From Bradyrhizobium sp. Rc3b (lineage in GTDB: Bacteria; Pseudomonadota; Alphaproteobacteria; Rhizobiales; Xanthobacteraceae), in contig NZ_FOUS01000009.1 in assembly GCF_900114915.1 (NCBI RefSeq), positions 62,001 to 126,000 of the forward strand: DNA of 64,000 nucleotides, read 5' to 3'. The notes beneath the pieces are model-generated. The model had not been told where the DNA came from. It ran no database searches and was given only the letters and a program-made list of their open reading frames with translations. Shown in pieces: positions 53,690-62,029 of this stretch. The position numbers were made by a program, and so were the translations under genes. Positions within the stretch are counted from its first letter, which is position 1. Each line of letters opens with the position of its first letter.

Positions 53690-54067
53690 ATGGCGAAGTC
53701 ATCAAAGCTTGTTGTGGCAAGGAAGGGCAGGGTGCTCCTCGTCAGGCGGCGGCGCGACAAGCGCTGGATGTTTCCGGGCGGCCGCAGGCGTGCCGGCGAG
53801 AGTGAGAGAAAGTGCCTCGATCGCGAGATCATGGAGGAGCTGCCCAAGCTCAGGCTTGGCGAGTTGAGGCTGTGGAAGGAAGTCAACGGCAAGAACCGCA
53901 GGTCCGGCCGAAGGATGAGCGATGCGATCTTCCTGGGCAAGAAGGCCTCGGGTCCCCTGAAGATCGGCGACAAGAAGGAGCTCGACCGGGCGGAATGGCG
54001 CAAGCCGCGCGGACTGAAGCTGACCCCAACCTCGCGCTACATTCGCGACAAGCTGTTTCCGAAATAG
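53690..54067 (+). CDS. Nudix hydrolase
   Basis: The 125-residue protein has an exact Nudix box, from GRRRAGE to REIMEEL, starting near residue 31, with the pattern G-x5-E-x7-RE-U-x-EE-x. It is unusually basic (VLLVRRRRDKRWMFPGG). Nudix enzymes hydrolyse nucleoside diphosphates linked to other groups; the substrate is not evident. It begins 3 bases after the phosphodiesterase stop and so is probably the last gene of this operon, convergent with the ANTAR regulator gene. Confidence 0.9.
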   Translation: MAKSSKLVVARKGRVLLVRRRRDKRWMFPGGRRRAGESERKCLDREIMEELPKLRLGELRLWKEVNGKNRRSGRRMSDAIFLGKKASGPLKIGDKKELDRAEWRKPRGLKLTPTSRYIRDKLFPK

Positions 54068-54109
54068 GCGGGGGCCTGGCTGTTCGCTGTGCGGAGCAGT
54101 ACAGGCAGT

Positions 54110-54697
54110 CTAACCAGTTGCGCGCGGGAGCACGCCCCTGGCAGTGATCTCCGCCGAGAGTTCTTCGATCGTCTTGCGCTGCTCCATCGCGGTTCTGCGG
54201 ATCAGGGCAAAGGCGGCAGGTTCGGCGAGCGCATGCGAATGCATCACCTGGAGAACGGCGGCGAGCACGACGCGACGCGACCGCAGGCGCTGCTCAAGCT
54301 TGAGAATCTGCTGCTTCAATTCGCCTGTGCGTTCGTTGCGCTCGAATGCCATGACGAGCGCTGCGTAAATGCCGGCGGACCGCAGCGGCTTGATCAGGAA
54401 CGATGCCGGGTCGAGCTCGAACACCAGCTTGAGGCGGCTCGGCGTTTCGGTGCCGAGCAGGGCGATGACGGGCGATCGCGCCAGGTACGCGCGTTGCGCC
54501 GGTTGCAGCAGGGGCAGGAACTCGTCGTCGATCAGCGATAGATCAGGGGCGAAGCCGACGGGCTCCGCCGGCGTCCATGCGACACCCTCGATCCCGAGAC
54601 GTTCGAACTGCCGTCGCACGATGGTTGAGTCGCGCTCGTCCTTGATGGCGACGAGCGCCTTGCGTCCGCGTAGCGAAAATGAAGACGGTCTGCTCAT
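54110..54697 (-). CDS. ANTAR-domain antitermination regulator (AmiR/NasT-like)
   Basis: The 195-residue protein has a degenerate receiver-like N-terminal domain (about 10-115) and a coiled-coil plus ANTAR three-helix domain at the end (LKQQILKLEQRLRSRRVVLA, AAFALIRRTAMEQRKTIEEL). ANTAR proteins bind leader RNA and prevent termination. Its start overlaps the stop of the AmiC-like gene (ATGA), the arrangement of the Pseudomonas amiC-amiR pair in which AmiC silences AmiR until amide binds. The target is probably the amidase leader. Confidence 0.9.
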   Translation of the reverse strand: MSRPSSFSLRGRKALVAIKDERDSTIVRRQFERLGIEGVAWTPAEPVGFAPDLSLIDDEFLPLLQPAQRAYLARSPVIALLGTETPSRLKLVFELDPASFLIKPLRSAGIYAALVMAFERNERTGELKQQILKLEQRLRSRRVVLAAVLQVMHSHALAEPAAFALIRRTAMEQRKTIEELSAEITARGVLPRATG

Positions 54698-55869
54698 TTC
54701 ACAACCCGCAAATGCGGCGCGTTCGGCAATGCGCAGCCCGCCGAGGTGTCTTTCGACGGGCTGACGGCAACGTCGAGCTGCGTCAGGTAGGGATCAGGCT
54801 TAACAGGCGCGTCGGCTTCCCAGAAAATATCAAACTGTCCTTGCGGATTGGATACGGCAAGCCGTGGTGTAAGGACGCAATGATTGTTGCCGCCATCGAT
54901 CCACACCGGTCCTTGCGGCGAATTGTAGCGATAGCCCGCCGCGGCGCGCCGCACCTCGGCAATGTCGGACGTCCCCGCGCGCTGCAACGCGCGGGCCAGC
55001 AGATAGACCGCGACATAGGCGGACTGCCCGTCCACGGAAGGACTGCTGTCCGCGCCGTAGCGCGCCTTCCAGCGTGCGACGAAGGCGCGGTTCTCCGGCA
55101 GGCGGATGCTCTCGAAATAGGCCGACGAGGTGATGCAGCCGGCCGATGCCGGACCGACGATCGCCAGTTCCGGCTCGCAGAGGCTGCAGCTCAGCATGGG
55201 TATCTCGAGGCCGGCGGCTTTGGTGCCGGCGTCAAAGGCGCGGATGAAGTCGTAGCTCGAGCTTCCGACCAGCGTGTTGAACACGATCGGCGGCTTGCGG
55301 CGGACGATCTCGTCGACGATGTGACCGACGGCGCTTTCGCCGAGCTCGAGCAGCCGTTCGGCGAGGATGTGGCCATCTGCCGCGCTGACCAGCTCACGGG
55401 TGACGCGATTGGTCTCCCAGGTCCACACATAGTTGGAGCCGACACAGAAAAACTCTCGCGACAGATTGTCGAGCACGTAGCGGACCAGCGGCAACACGTT
55501 GTGATTAGGCGAGGCGCCGACATAGATCACGTTGTCCGAGCACTCGAAGCCCTCGTAGCGGGCGGGATACCAGAGCAGGCGATCGGTGCGCTCCACGATG
55601 GGGAGGACCTGCTTGCGCGAGGCCGAGGTGTAGCAGCCGATGATGTGCTCGACGCCGACATTGCGGATCAAATCGTCACAGACCGTGTGATATTCGGAGA
55701 CGATGCCGCGGGGGTCGCGGATGTGGGGCGTGATCGAGAAGGCGAACTCGGTCTGCGTGTTGATCTCGTCGACCGCCATCATCGCGCTCTTGAGGATCTC
55801 GCGGCCCATTGCCTGATAGGGCCCTGACTGCGAGCAGATGATGCCAACGGGAACAGACGGCTTTGTCAT
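54694..55869 (-). CDS. AmiC-like amide-sensing negative regulator (periplasmic-binding fold, cytoplasmic)
   Basis: The 391-residue protein starts VPVGIICSQSGPYQAMGREI and continues through HIIGCYTSASRKQVLPIVER and NVIYVGASPNHNVLPLVRYV. This is the Leu/Ile/Val-binding fold of AmiC and UrtA proteins. It has no signal peptide, which fits a cytoplasmic sensor rather than a transport protein. The overlapping ANTAR gene behind it strengthens the AmiC assignment. It is divergent from the amidase operon. Confidence 0.88.
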   Translation of the reverse strand: MTKPSVPVGIICSQSGPYQAMGREILKSAMMAVDEINTQTEFAFSITPHIRDPRGIVSEYHTVCDDLIRNVGVEHIIGCYTSASRKQVLPIVERTDRLLWYPARYEGFECSDNVIYVGASPNHNVLPLVRYVLDNLSREFFCVGSNYVWTWETNRVTRELVSAADGHILAERLLELGESAVGHIVDEIVRRKPPIVFNTLVGSSSYDFIRAFDAGTKAAGLEIPMLSCSLCEPELAIVGPASAGCITSSAYFESIRLPENRAFVARWKARYGADSSPSVDGQSAYVAVYLLARALQRAGTSDIAEVRRAAAGYRYNSPQGPVWIDGGNNHCVLTPRLAVSNPQGQFDIFWEADAPVKPDPYLTQLDVAVSPSKDTSAGCALPNAPHLRVVK

Positions 55870-55991
55870 TGACGGCTTTCGATCGCGAAACGCGAAGATG
55901 AAATCATCATCGCCGATGAGAGCGCAAGGGGCTTAGAGTCGGCTTGCCGTTTTTCTGCGCAGCACTCTCGAAATTTAGGCAGGGAGTATCG

Positions 55992-56021
55992 TTGACAACA
56001 CGATGGTCAGTTACTTAGACT
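55992..56021 (+). promoter_or_regulatory. sigma-70-like promoter for the amide operon
   Basis: TTGACA at 55992-55997 matches the -35 consensus, followed after 18 bases by TAGACT as a -10 with four of six matches. Transcription from here would start near 56028 and include the whole leader with its hairpins. Prediction only. Confidence 0.45.
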
Positions 56022-56148
56022 TTTCTCCTACAGGGCGACCTGTCGAACCTCGCGTGCGCTGATCTGGCCGATGACGTCCAGCTCTTTGCTAACCAAGTGC
56101 TTCGTTCGATCACGGCCCCTAAGCGATAGATCATAGCCGCGGCATTTG

Positions 56149-56190
56149 AGCCATTCGTTACCTCATTCGGGAGGGGCGGGTGGCTTTTTT
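56149..56190 (+). terminator. terminator-like hairpin in the amidase leader
   Basis: AGCCA at 56149-56153 pairs with TGGCT at 56181-56185, with an inner CCTC/GAGG stem, followed directly by a T-run to 56190. The 3' arm can alternatively join GGTGGC (56179-56184) to GCCGCC (56197-56202), a mutually exclusive fold. This resembles an attenuator choice, as expected for an ANTAR-controlled operon. The stem is interrupted, so confidence is moderate. Confidence 0.45.
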
Positions 56191-56297
56191 CGTTTTGCCG
56201 CCAGGACAGCTGGCGATGCGTCCGCGTCGCCAGAACGGTGACGCATGTCCGCGCGCGAGCGTGCGTGTGCGTCACATCGCGTGGGAGGATAGGAACG

Positions 56298-57698
56298 ATG
56301 GCGGCAACAGATCTCCACTATCTCGGTCTCGTCGACGTCGGACGGAAGATCCAGGCGGAGGAGCTGTCGCCGGTCGAAGCCACCAAGGCGATGCTCGGCC
56401 GGATCGAGAAGCTCGACGGCAAGCTCAAAAGCTTCGCCTATGTCATGGCCGACTCGGCGCTCGCGGAAGCGGCCGCGGCCGAGAAGGAGATCGCTTCCGG
56501 CAAGATCAGGGGACCGCTGCACGGCGTGCCGGTCGCTGTGAAGGATCTCTGCTGGGCCAAGGGCGCGCCGGCCGCGCATGGCATGACGATCCATCGCGAC
56601 TTTCGCCCGACCGAGGACGCCACGGTGGTTGCGCGGCTGAAGGAGGCCGGCGCGATCATCCTCGGCAAGCTGCAGCAGACCGAGGGCGCCTATGCCGATC
56701 ATCATCCGAAGATCGACCCGCCGAAGAATCCGTGGAACGCGGATCTCTGGCCCGGCGCATCGTCGAGCGGCTCGGGCGTGGCGACCGCGGCCGGCCTCTG
56801 CTTCGGCTCGCTCGGCACCGATACCGGCGGGTCGATCCGCTTTCCGTCCGCGGCCAATGGTGTCACCGGGCTCAAGCCGACCTGGGGACGGGTCAGCCGC
56901 TACGGCGCGTTCGAGCTGGCACCGACGCTGGATCACATCGGCCCGATGGCGCGGAGCGCGGTCGATTGCGGCGCGCTGCTTCGCGTGATCGCCGGGCAAG
57001 ATCCCAAGGATACGACGGCGGTTCCGCTGTCGGTACCCGATTATCTCGCCGGCCTGACCGGCGATCTGCGCGGCGTGACCATCGGCCTCGACCGGCGCTG
57101 GACCAGCGAAGGCACCGACGGCGATGCCGGCAAGGTGCTGGCCGAGGGGTTGCGGGTCGCGGCCGATCTCGGTGCGAAGATCAAGGAAGTTGCCTTTCCC
57201 GATCCCAAAGCGATCATCGACGACTGGTTCCCGCTCTGCGGCATCGAAGTCGCGGTCGCGCATGAGGAGACCTATCCAGCGCGCAAGGACGAGTACGGCC
57301 CGGCGTTGACCGGCCTGCTCGATCTCGGCCGGCAACAGTCCGGCATGGATTACCAGAAGATCGCGCTCCGACGCGAAGCGTTTCGCGGCGCCGTGCGTGT
57401 GCTGTTCGAGACGGTCGATCTCCTCGCGATCCCGGCCCAGGCGTTCGCCGCGCCGACGCTTGCCAAGATGGCAGCGCTCGGTGAGGACGCCTCGCTGATC
57501 GGAGGCCTGCTCCGCTTTACATGCCCGTTCGACATGACGGGAAGCCCGACCGTGACGTTGCCCGGCGGCTTCGCGGCGAACGGCGGCCCGATTGGCTTCC
57601 AGTTCGTCGGCCGTCATTTCGATGAGGCCGGTCTCGTTCGCGCGGGCGATGCGTTCCAGCGCGTCACCGACTGGCACAAGCGTCATCCCGCGATCTGA
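56298..57698 (+). CDS. amidase, amidase-signature family
   Basis: The 466-residue enzyme has the Ser-cisSer-Lys triad: Lys82 in GVPVAVKDLCW, the cis Ser at about 155 in WPGASSSGSGVA, and nucleophile Ser179 in GTDTGGSIRFPSAANG. It hydrolyses a carboxylic amide to acid and ammonia in the cytoplasm. The ATG at 56298 follows GGGAGGATAGG and gives the expected N-terminus; the longer upstream frame is Arg/Cys-rich and unlikely. It leads an operon with a second amidase and an amide-type importer. Confidence 0.94.
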   Translation: MAATDLHYLGLVDVGRKIQAEELSPVEATKAMLGRIEKLDGKLKSFAYVMADSALAEAAAAEKEIASGKIRGPLHGVPVAVKDLCWAKGAPAAHGMTIHRDFRPTEDATVVARLKEAGAIILGKLQQTEGAYADHHPKIDPPKNPWNADLWPGASSSGSGVATAAGLCFGSLGTDTGGSIRFPSAANGVTGLKPTWGRVSRYGAFELAPTLDHIGPMARSAVDCGALLRVIAGQDPKDTTAVPLSVPDYLAGLTGDLRGVTIGLDRRWTSEGTDGDAGKVLAEGLRVAADLGAKIKEVAFPDPKAIIDDWFPLCGIEVAVAHEETYPARKDEYGPALTGLLDLGRQQSGMDYQKIALRREAFRGAVRVLFETVDLLAIPAQAFAAPTLAKMAALGEDASLIGGLLRFTCPFDMTGSPTVTLPGGFAANGGPIGFQFVGRHFDEAGLVRAGDAFQRVTDWHKRHPAI

Positions 57699-57715
57699 GT
57701 CGAGGAGCCGATCTC

Positions 57716-58711
57716 ATGTCTGAAGACTGGTTGAAGACATCCATCATGGCCAAGCGCGCCGTCGCCAAGGGCGCGACCGGCACGACACATAGCCTGACCA
57801 TCGAGCAGCAGGGGGACTTCCACTACGTCTATGGTCCCTATGCCAAGCCGACCCTGTCGATCGACCCCGGCGGGGTCGTCGTCGTCGAGACCGAAGATGC
57901 GTTCGGCGGCGTGTTGACCAAGGACACCGACAGTCCCACCGCCAAGTTGAACTTTCCCTATCTCAACCCGCAATGCGGGCCGATCGCGGTGAAGGGCGCC
58001 AAGAAGGGCGATTGCCTCGCGATCTATATTCGCGACGTCGAGACACGGGGCGAGCAGCCGGCCGGCACGACCTGCATCATTCCGGAGTTCGGTGGGCTGG
58101 TCGGGACCGGGTCGACGGCACTGCTCAATCCGCCGCTGCCGGAGCGCGTAAAGAAGCTGCATGTCGACAGGAGCGGCGTGCGCTGGAACGACAAGCTCAC
58201 GCTGCCCTACGAGCCCTTCATCGGCACCATCGGCGTCTCGCCGGAGATCGAGGCGATCTCGTCGCTGCAGCCGGACTATCACGGCGGCAACATGGATTTG
58301 CCCGATGTTGCGCCCGGCGCGATCATCTATTTCCCGGTGCATACCGACGGCGGGATGCTCTACGTCGGCGACTGCCACGCAACGCAGGGCGACGGCGAAC
58401 TCTCCGGCGTTGCGCTCGAGCAGCGTGCGACTGTCACGCTCCAGGTCGATTTGATCAAGAATTGGAGCTTCGCCTGGCCGCGGCTCGAGACCAAGGACTT
58501 CATCATGACGATCGGCAGCGCGCGTCCGCTCGAGGACGCCGCGCGCATCGCCTATCGCGAACTGGTGCGGTGGATGGCGGCCGATTACGGCTTCGACGAG
58601 ATCGACGCCTACATGCTGCTCAGCCAGGCCGGCCGCATGCGCCTCGGCAACATGGTCGACCCCAAATACACGATGGGGGCGTCCATCTTGAAGAATTACC
58701 TCAAGCCATGA
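57716..58711 (+). CDS. acetamidase/formamidase family protein
   Basis: The 331-residue protein fits the FmdA/AmdA family: KLNFPYLNPQCGPIAVKGAK, GDCLAIYIRDVE, PALYFPVHTDGG-like AIIYFPVHTDGGMLYVGDCH, and ATQGDGELSG with the metal-binding His/Asp residues. These enzymes release ammonia from formamide or acetamide and are unrelated to the amidase-signature family just upstream. GAGGAG precedes the ATG and 17 bases separate the two genes. Two unrelated amidases in one operon broaden the likely substrate range. Confidence 0.93.
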   Translation: MSEDWLKTSIMAKRAVAKGATGTTHSLTIEQQGDFHYVYGPYAKPTLSIDPGGVVVVETEDAFGGVLTKDTDSPTAKLNFPYLNPQCGPIAVKGAKKGDCLAIYIRDVETRGEQPAGTTCIIPEFGGLVGTGSTALLNPPLPERVKKLHVDRSGVRWNDKLTLPYEPFIGTIGVSPEIEAISSLQPDYHGGNMDLPDVAPGAIIYFPVHTDGGMLYVGDCHATQGDGELSGVALEQRATVTLQVDLIKNWSFAWPRLETKDFIMTIGSARPLEDAARIAYRELVRWMAADYGFDEIDAYMLLSQAGRMRLGNMVDPKYTMGASILKNYLKP

Positions 58712-58744
58712 CACCCAGCCGCTTTCCATAGAGGGGACATCACG

Positions 58745-59986
58745 ATGAATTCGGGACACAAGCTACGGATGGTTTTGCTCGGCGCCATGTTCGGAACCGC
58801 GGCGTCGATGAGTATTGCCAACGCCGCGGAGCCGCCGCTGAAGGTGGGTCTGCTCGAAGACGTGTCCGGCGATCTTGCCTTCATGGGCATGCCGAAGCTG
58901 CACGGCTCGCAGCTCGCCGTCGAGGAGATCAACAAGAGCGGCGGCATTCTGGGCCGGCAGATCGAGCTGATCCACCTCGATCCCCAGGGCGATAACGCAC
59001 GCTACCAGGAATTCGGCCGGCGCCTGCTCAATCGCGACAAGGTGGACGTACTGATCGGCGGCATCACTTCGGCCTCGCGCGAGGCGCTGCGTCCGATCGT
59101 CGATCGCACCACGACGCCGTATTTCTACACCAACCAGTACGAAGGCGGCGTCTGCGATGCCAGCATGATCAGCATGGGCGCGGTGCCCGAGCAGCAATTC
59201 TCGACGCTGATCCCCTGGATGGTCGAGAAGTTCGGCAAGAAGGTCTATGTCATCGCGGCCGACTACAATTTCGGCCAGATCTCGGCGGAGTGGAACCGCA
59301 AGATCATGAAGGAACTCGGCGGCGAGGTCGTCGGCGAGGAGTTCATCCCGCTCGGCGTGTCGCAGTTCGCGCAGACCATCCAGAACATCCAGAAGGCCAA
59401 GCCCGACTGGCTGCTGACGATCAATGTCGGCGCTGCCCAAGATTCGTTCTTCGAGCAGGCGGCGGCGGCCAACCTCAATTTGCCGATGGGCTCGTCGATC
59501 AAGGTCATGCTCGGCTTCGAGCACAAGCGGTTCAAGCCGCCGGCCCTCAACAACATGCACGCGACTGCGAACTGGTTCGAGGAGATCGATACGCCCGAGG
59601 CCACCGAGTTCAAGAAGCGCTGGCACGCCAAGTTCCCTGACGAGCTTTACATCAACGACATGGGGTACAACGCCTATAACGCGCTCTACATGTACAAGGC
59701 GCTGGTCGAGAAGGCGAAATCGATCAAGCTCGAGGACATGCGGAAAGTGATCGCGACCGGCGATGCCTGCATCGACGCGCCCGAGGGCAAGGTCTGCATC
59801 GACCCGAAGAGCCAGCACACCTCTCACCGCATGCGCCTGATATCGGTCGGGCCGAAGCACGAGGTGAAGGTCGAGAAGGACTACGGCACGATCCAGCCTT
59901 ACTGGCTTGGCGAGATCGGGTGCGATCTCACCAAGAAGAACGACAAGGATCAGTACACGCCGAGCCATCTCCCCAAGAAGTCCTGA
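58745..59986 (+). CDS. urea/amide-type ABC transporter substrate-binding protein (FmdD/UrtA-like)
   Basis: The 413-residue protein has a signal peptide (LRMVLLGAMFGTAASMSIANA) and a Leu/Ile/Val-type binding fold: PLKVGLLEDVSGDLAFMGMP, DVLIGGITSASREALRPIVD, TTPYFYTNQYEGGVCD, IAADYNFGQISAEWNRK. It resembles UrtA/FmdD and the cytoplasmic AmiC-like sensor of this locus, so the two may share ancestry and ligand. It precedes the membrane and ATPase components. Confidence 0.92.
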   Translation: MNSGHKLRMVLLGAMFGTAASMSIANAAEPPLKVGLLEDVSGDLAFMGMPKLHGSQLAVEEINKSGGILGRQIELIHLDPQGDNARYQEFGRRLLNRDKVDVLIGGITSASREALRPIVDRTTTPYFYTNQYEGGVCDASMISMGAVPEQQFSTLIPWMVEKFGKKVYVIAADYNFGQISAEWNRKIMKELGGEVVGEEFIPLGVSQFAQTIQNIQKAKPDWLLTINVGAAQDSFFEQAAAANLNLPMGSSIKVMLGFEHKRFKPPALNNMHATANWFEEIDTPEATEFKKRWHAKFPDELYINDMGYNAYNALYMYKALVEKAKSIKLEDMRKVIATGDACIDAPEGKVCIDPKSQHTSHRMRLISVGPKHEVKVEKDYGTIQPYWLGEIGCDLTKKNDKDQYTPSHLPKKS

Positions 59987-60038
59987 GGCGGGCACGGATC
60001 TTGCTCGTGTTTGATGTCACGTTTCTGAACAAGACCGG

Positions 60039-60056
60039 CGCCGCAACGACGCGGCG
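60039..60056 (+). terminator. intercistronic hairpin after the amide-binding-protein gene
   Basis: CGCCGC and GCGGCG form a perfect 6-bp stem around AACGAC in the 93-base gap between binding-protein and permease genes. Together with the hairpin at 51082 it suggests binding-protein genes here are set off by a structure. Role inferred. Confidence 0.4.
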
Positions 60057-60079
60057 TCGGGATCGGCAAGGGGACCAAG

Positions 60080-60946
60080 ATGTCGGCTGAAGTGTTCTCG
60101 CTGTTCTACCAGTTCGCCGACGTCTTCGCGTTCCTCATTCTCTCGGCCGCAGGCCTCGCCATCGTGTTTGGCATGATGGGTGTCATCAACATGGCGCATG
60201 GCGAATTCATAATGTGCGGCGCCTATGTGACCGTCGGCTTGGTGAATCTCGGCGTGCCGCTCGCGATTGCCCAGATGCTGGCCGCGGTGACGGCCGGGCT
60301 CATCGGTGTCCTCGTTGAATTCCTCGTCGTGCGGCGGTTCTACAAGCGCCCCCTGGATTCGCTGCTCGCGACCTGGGGACTTAGCCTGATCGTGACGCAG
60401 TCGATGCTCCTGATCGTCGGTTCCGCCGTGCGCGGCATCGGGACGCCCGAGGGGAGCTTTGCGATCGGCGGCTATACGTTCTCGACCTACCGCCTGGTGC
60501 TGTTCGGTTGCGCCGTGGCGGTGCTGGCCGGCCTCTACACCATCTTCATGAAGACGCGCTTTGGCGTGATCGCGCGAGCGACGATGCAAAATGCGGCAAT
60601 GGCCAAGGCGCTGGGTGCACGCACCGGCCGCATCTATGCGATCAGCTTCGGGATCGGAACCGGCCTTGCCGGGCTTTGCGGCGCGCTCTACGCGCCGACC
60701 ATGACGCTGATCCCGACCATGGGCGCGACCTTCGTGGTCGAGAGTTTTGTCACCGTCGTGATCGGCGGAGCCAACGTGCTGCTCGGAACGGCGCCGGCCG
60801 CCGTGTTCCTGGCGATGATCCGGATGGCGTTGAACGCGAGCTACGGCCAGATCATCGGACAGATCGGCATGCTGGTCGCCGTCATCCTGATCATCCGCGT
60901 CTTGCCCGAGGGACTCTCCAGCGTGCTGGTTCGCCGTGGACGCTAA
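60080..60946 (+). CDS. branched-chain amino acid/urea-type ABC permease (LivH/UrtB-like)
   Basis: The 288-residue membrane protein shows the LivH family pattern: FLILSAAGLAIVFGMMGVIN followed by MAHGEFIMCGAY near the start, LLATWGLSLIVTQ and a C-terminal VIGGANVLLGTAPAA. It forms the channel with the LivM/UrtC-like partner encoded 13 bases downstream. The operon context favours urea or short-chain amide as substrate over branched-chain amino acids. Confidence 0.93.
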   Translation: MSAEVFSLFYQFADVFAFLILSAAGLAIVFGMMGVINMAHGEFIMCGAYVTVGLVNLGVPLAIAQMLAAVTAGLIGVLVEFLVVRRFYKRPLDSLLATWGLSLIVTQSMLLIVGSAVRGIGTPEGSFAIGGYTFSTYRLVLFGCAVAVLAGLYTIFMKTRFGVIARATMQNAAMAKALGARTGRIYAISFGIGTGLAGLCGALYAPTMTLIPTMGATFVVESFVTVVIGGANVLLGTAPAAVFLAMIRMALNASYGQIIGQIGMLVAVILIIRVLPEGLSSVLVRRGR

Positions 60947-60959
60947 AGGGGAATCTGTG

Positions 60960-62027
60960 ATGTTCAAGCTGCTCGAAGGTCCACAGACGCTCGGACGCGG
61001 CAAGATGTTCTGGTCGTGCTTCCTGGTCGTGCTCGCGGGCGCGCTGGCCTATCCGCTGTTCGCCGATTCCTACGATGTCGGCAATTTCGCCTACTTCCTG
61101 ATCTGGATCTTCATGGCGCTCGGCCTCTGCCTGATGTGGGGCTATGGCGGCATGCTGTCCTTCGGCCAGACCTTGTTCTTCGGCATCGCCGGTTACGGCT
61201 ACGGCGTGCTCGCGATCAACATGGGCGGCGGCACCGCGACGATCGCCGCGCTCGCGCTCTCCGTGGTCCTGGCGATGATCGCCGCCGGCATCCTCGGCTA
61301 TTTCATGATCTGGGGCGGCATCAACGGCATCTTCTTCGGCATCGTGACGCTGTCCGCGACGCTGGTGCTGGCTTTTTTCCTCGGCCAGACGGCCGGGCCG
61401 GAATGGCATATCGGCCCGGCGCGGTTGAACGGCTTCAACGGTATGAAGGGCATGGACCCGCTGACGGTCGGCGACTTCTACATCGAGGGATCGGCGCTTT
61501 ATTACGTCATGGTCGCGCTGATCGTGATCGTCTATCTCGCGCTGCGCATGCTGGTGAATTCGGGCATCGGCAACGTCATCGTGGCGACGCGGGAGAATCC
61601 GCAGCGCGCGGAGATGCTGGGTTACGACGTCAGGAAATATCAGCTGCTGACCTTCGTGATCGGCAGCGGTCTCGCCGGCCTCAGCGGCGCGCTGTACACG
61701 TCCTGGGGGCAGTTCATCACGCCGTCCAGCATCGGCTTGCCGGCCGCCGCGATGCCCATCGTGTGGGTGGCATTCTCCGGGCGCAGCGATCTGACCGCGA
61801 CGCTGGTCGGCTCGTTCCTGCTGCTGTTCGGCTTCCAGACCATCACGGTCTACAGCCAGCAGGCGGCGCTGGTGCTGATGGGAGCGCTGCTGCTCGCGAC
61901 CGTGATGCTGGCGCCGCAGGGCTTCGTGCTCGGCATCGGCAAGCTAGCCGCCGACTGGTGGCGGGGACGCCGATGGCCTAGTGACGTTGTGGCAGAGGCC
62001 GGCCGCTTGCAACCGGAAGATTCCTGA
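60960..62027 (+). CDS. branched-chain amino acid/urea-type ABC permease (LivM/UrtC-like)
   Basis: The 355-residue protein has many membrane segments and the LivM pattern GLCLMWGYGGMLSFGQTLFF near residue 55, ATRENPQRAEMLGYDVRKYQ near 205, and LAGLSGALYTSWGQFITPS. The ATG at 60960 has AGGGGA at good distance, while an upstream GTG would add eight residues. The ATPase gene starts 2 bases after its stop. Confidence 0.93.
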   Translation: MFKLLEGPQTLGRGKMFWSCFLVVLAGALAYPLFADSYDVGNFAYFLIWIFMALGLCLMWGYGGMLSFGQTLFFGIAGYGYGVLAINMGGGTATIAALALSVVLAMIAAGILGYFMIWGGINGIFFGIVTLSATLVLAFFLGQTAGPEWHIGPARLNGFNGMKGMDPLTVGDFYIEGSALYYVMVALIVIVYLALRMLVNSGIGNVIVATRENPQRAEMLGYDVRKYQLLTFVIGSGLAGLSGALYTSWGQFITPSSIGLPAAAMPIVWVAFSGRSDLTATLVGSFLLLFGFQTITVYSQQAALVLMGALLLATVMLAPQGFVLGIGKLAADWWRGRRWPSDVVAEAGRLQPEDS

Positions 62028-62029
62028 TC

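Larger units (their letters stand above)
55870..56297 (+). promoter_or_regulatory. divergent promoter region and long leader of the amide operon
   Basis: This 428-base gap between the sensor gene and the amidase gene has no convincing gene. It contains a promoter-like sequence, a small GNRA-loop hairpin (ACAGG-GCGA-CCTGT at 56030-56043) and a terminator-like hairpin before the amidase ribosome site. A leader of about 270 bases is long for a simple promoter and fits antitermination control by the ANTAR protein encoded next door. Confidence 0.55.

Noticed and set aside
58763..59995. 410-codon antisense frame opposite the amide-binding-protein gene
   Set aside because: It is a Leu/Arg/Asp-rich shadow frame of a well-conserved transport gene.
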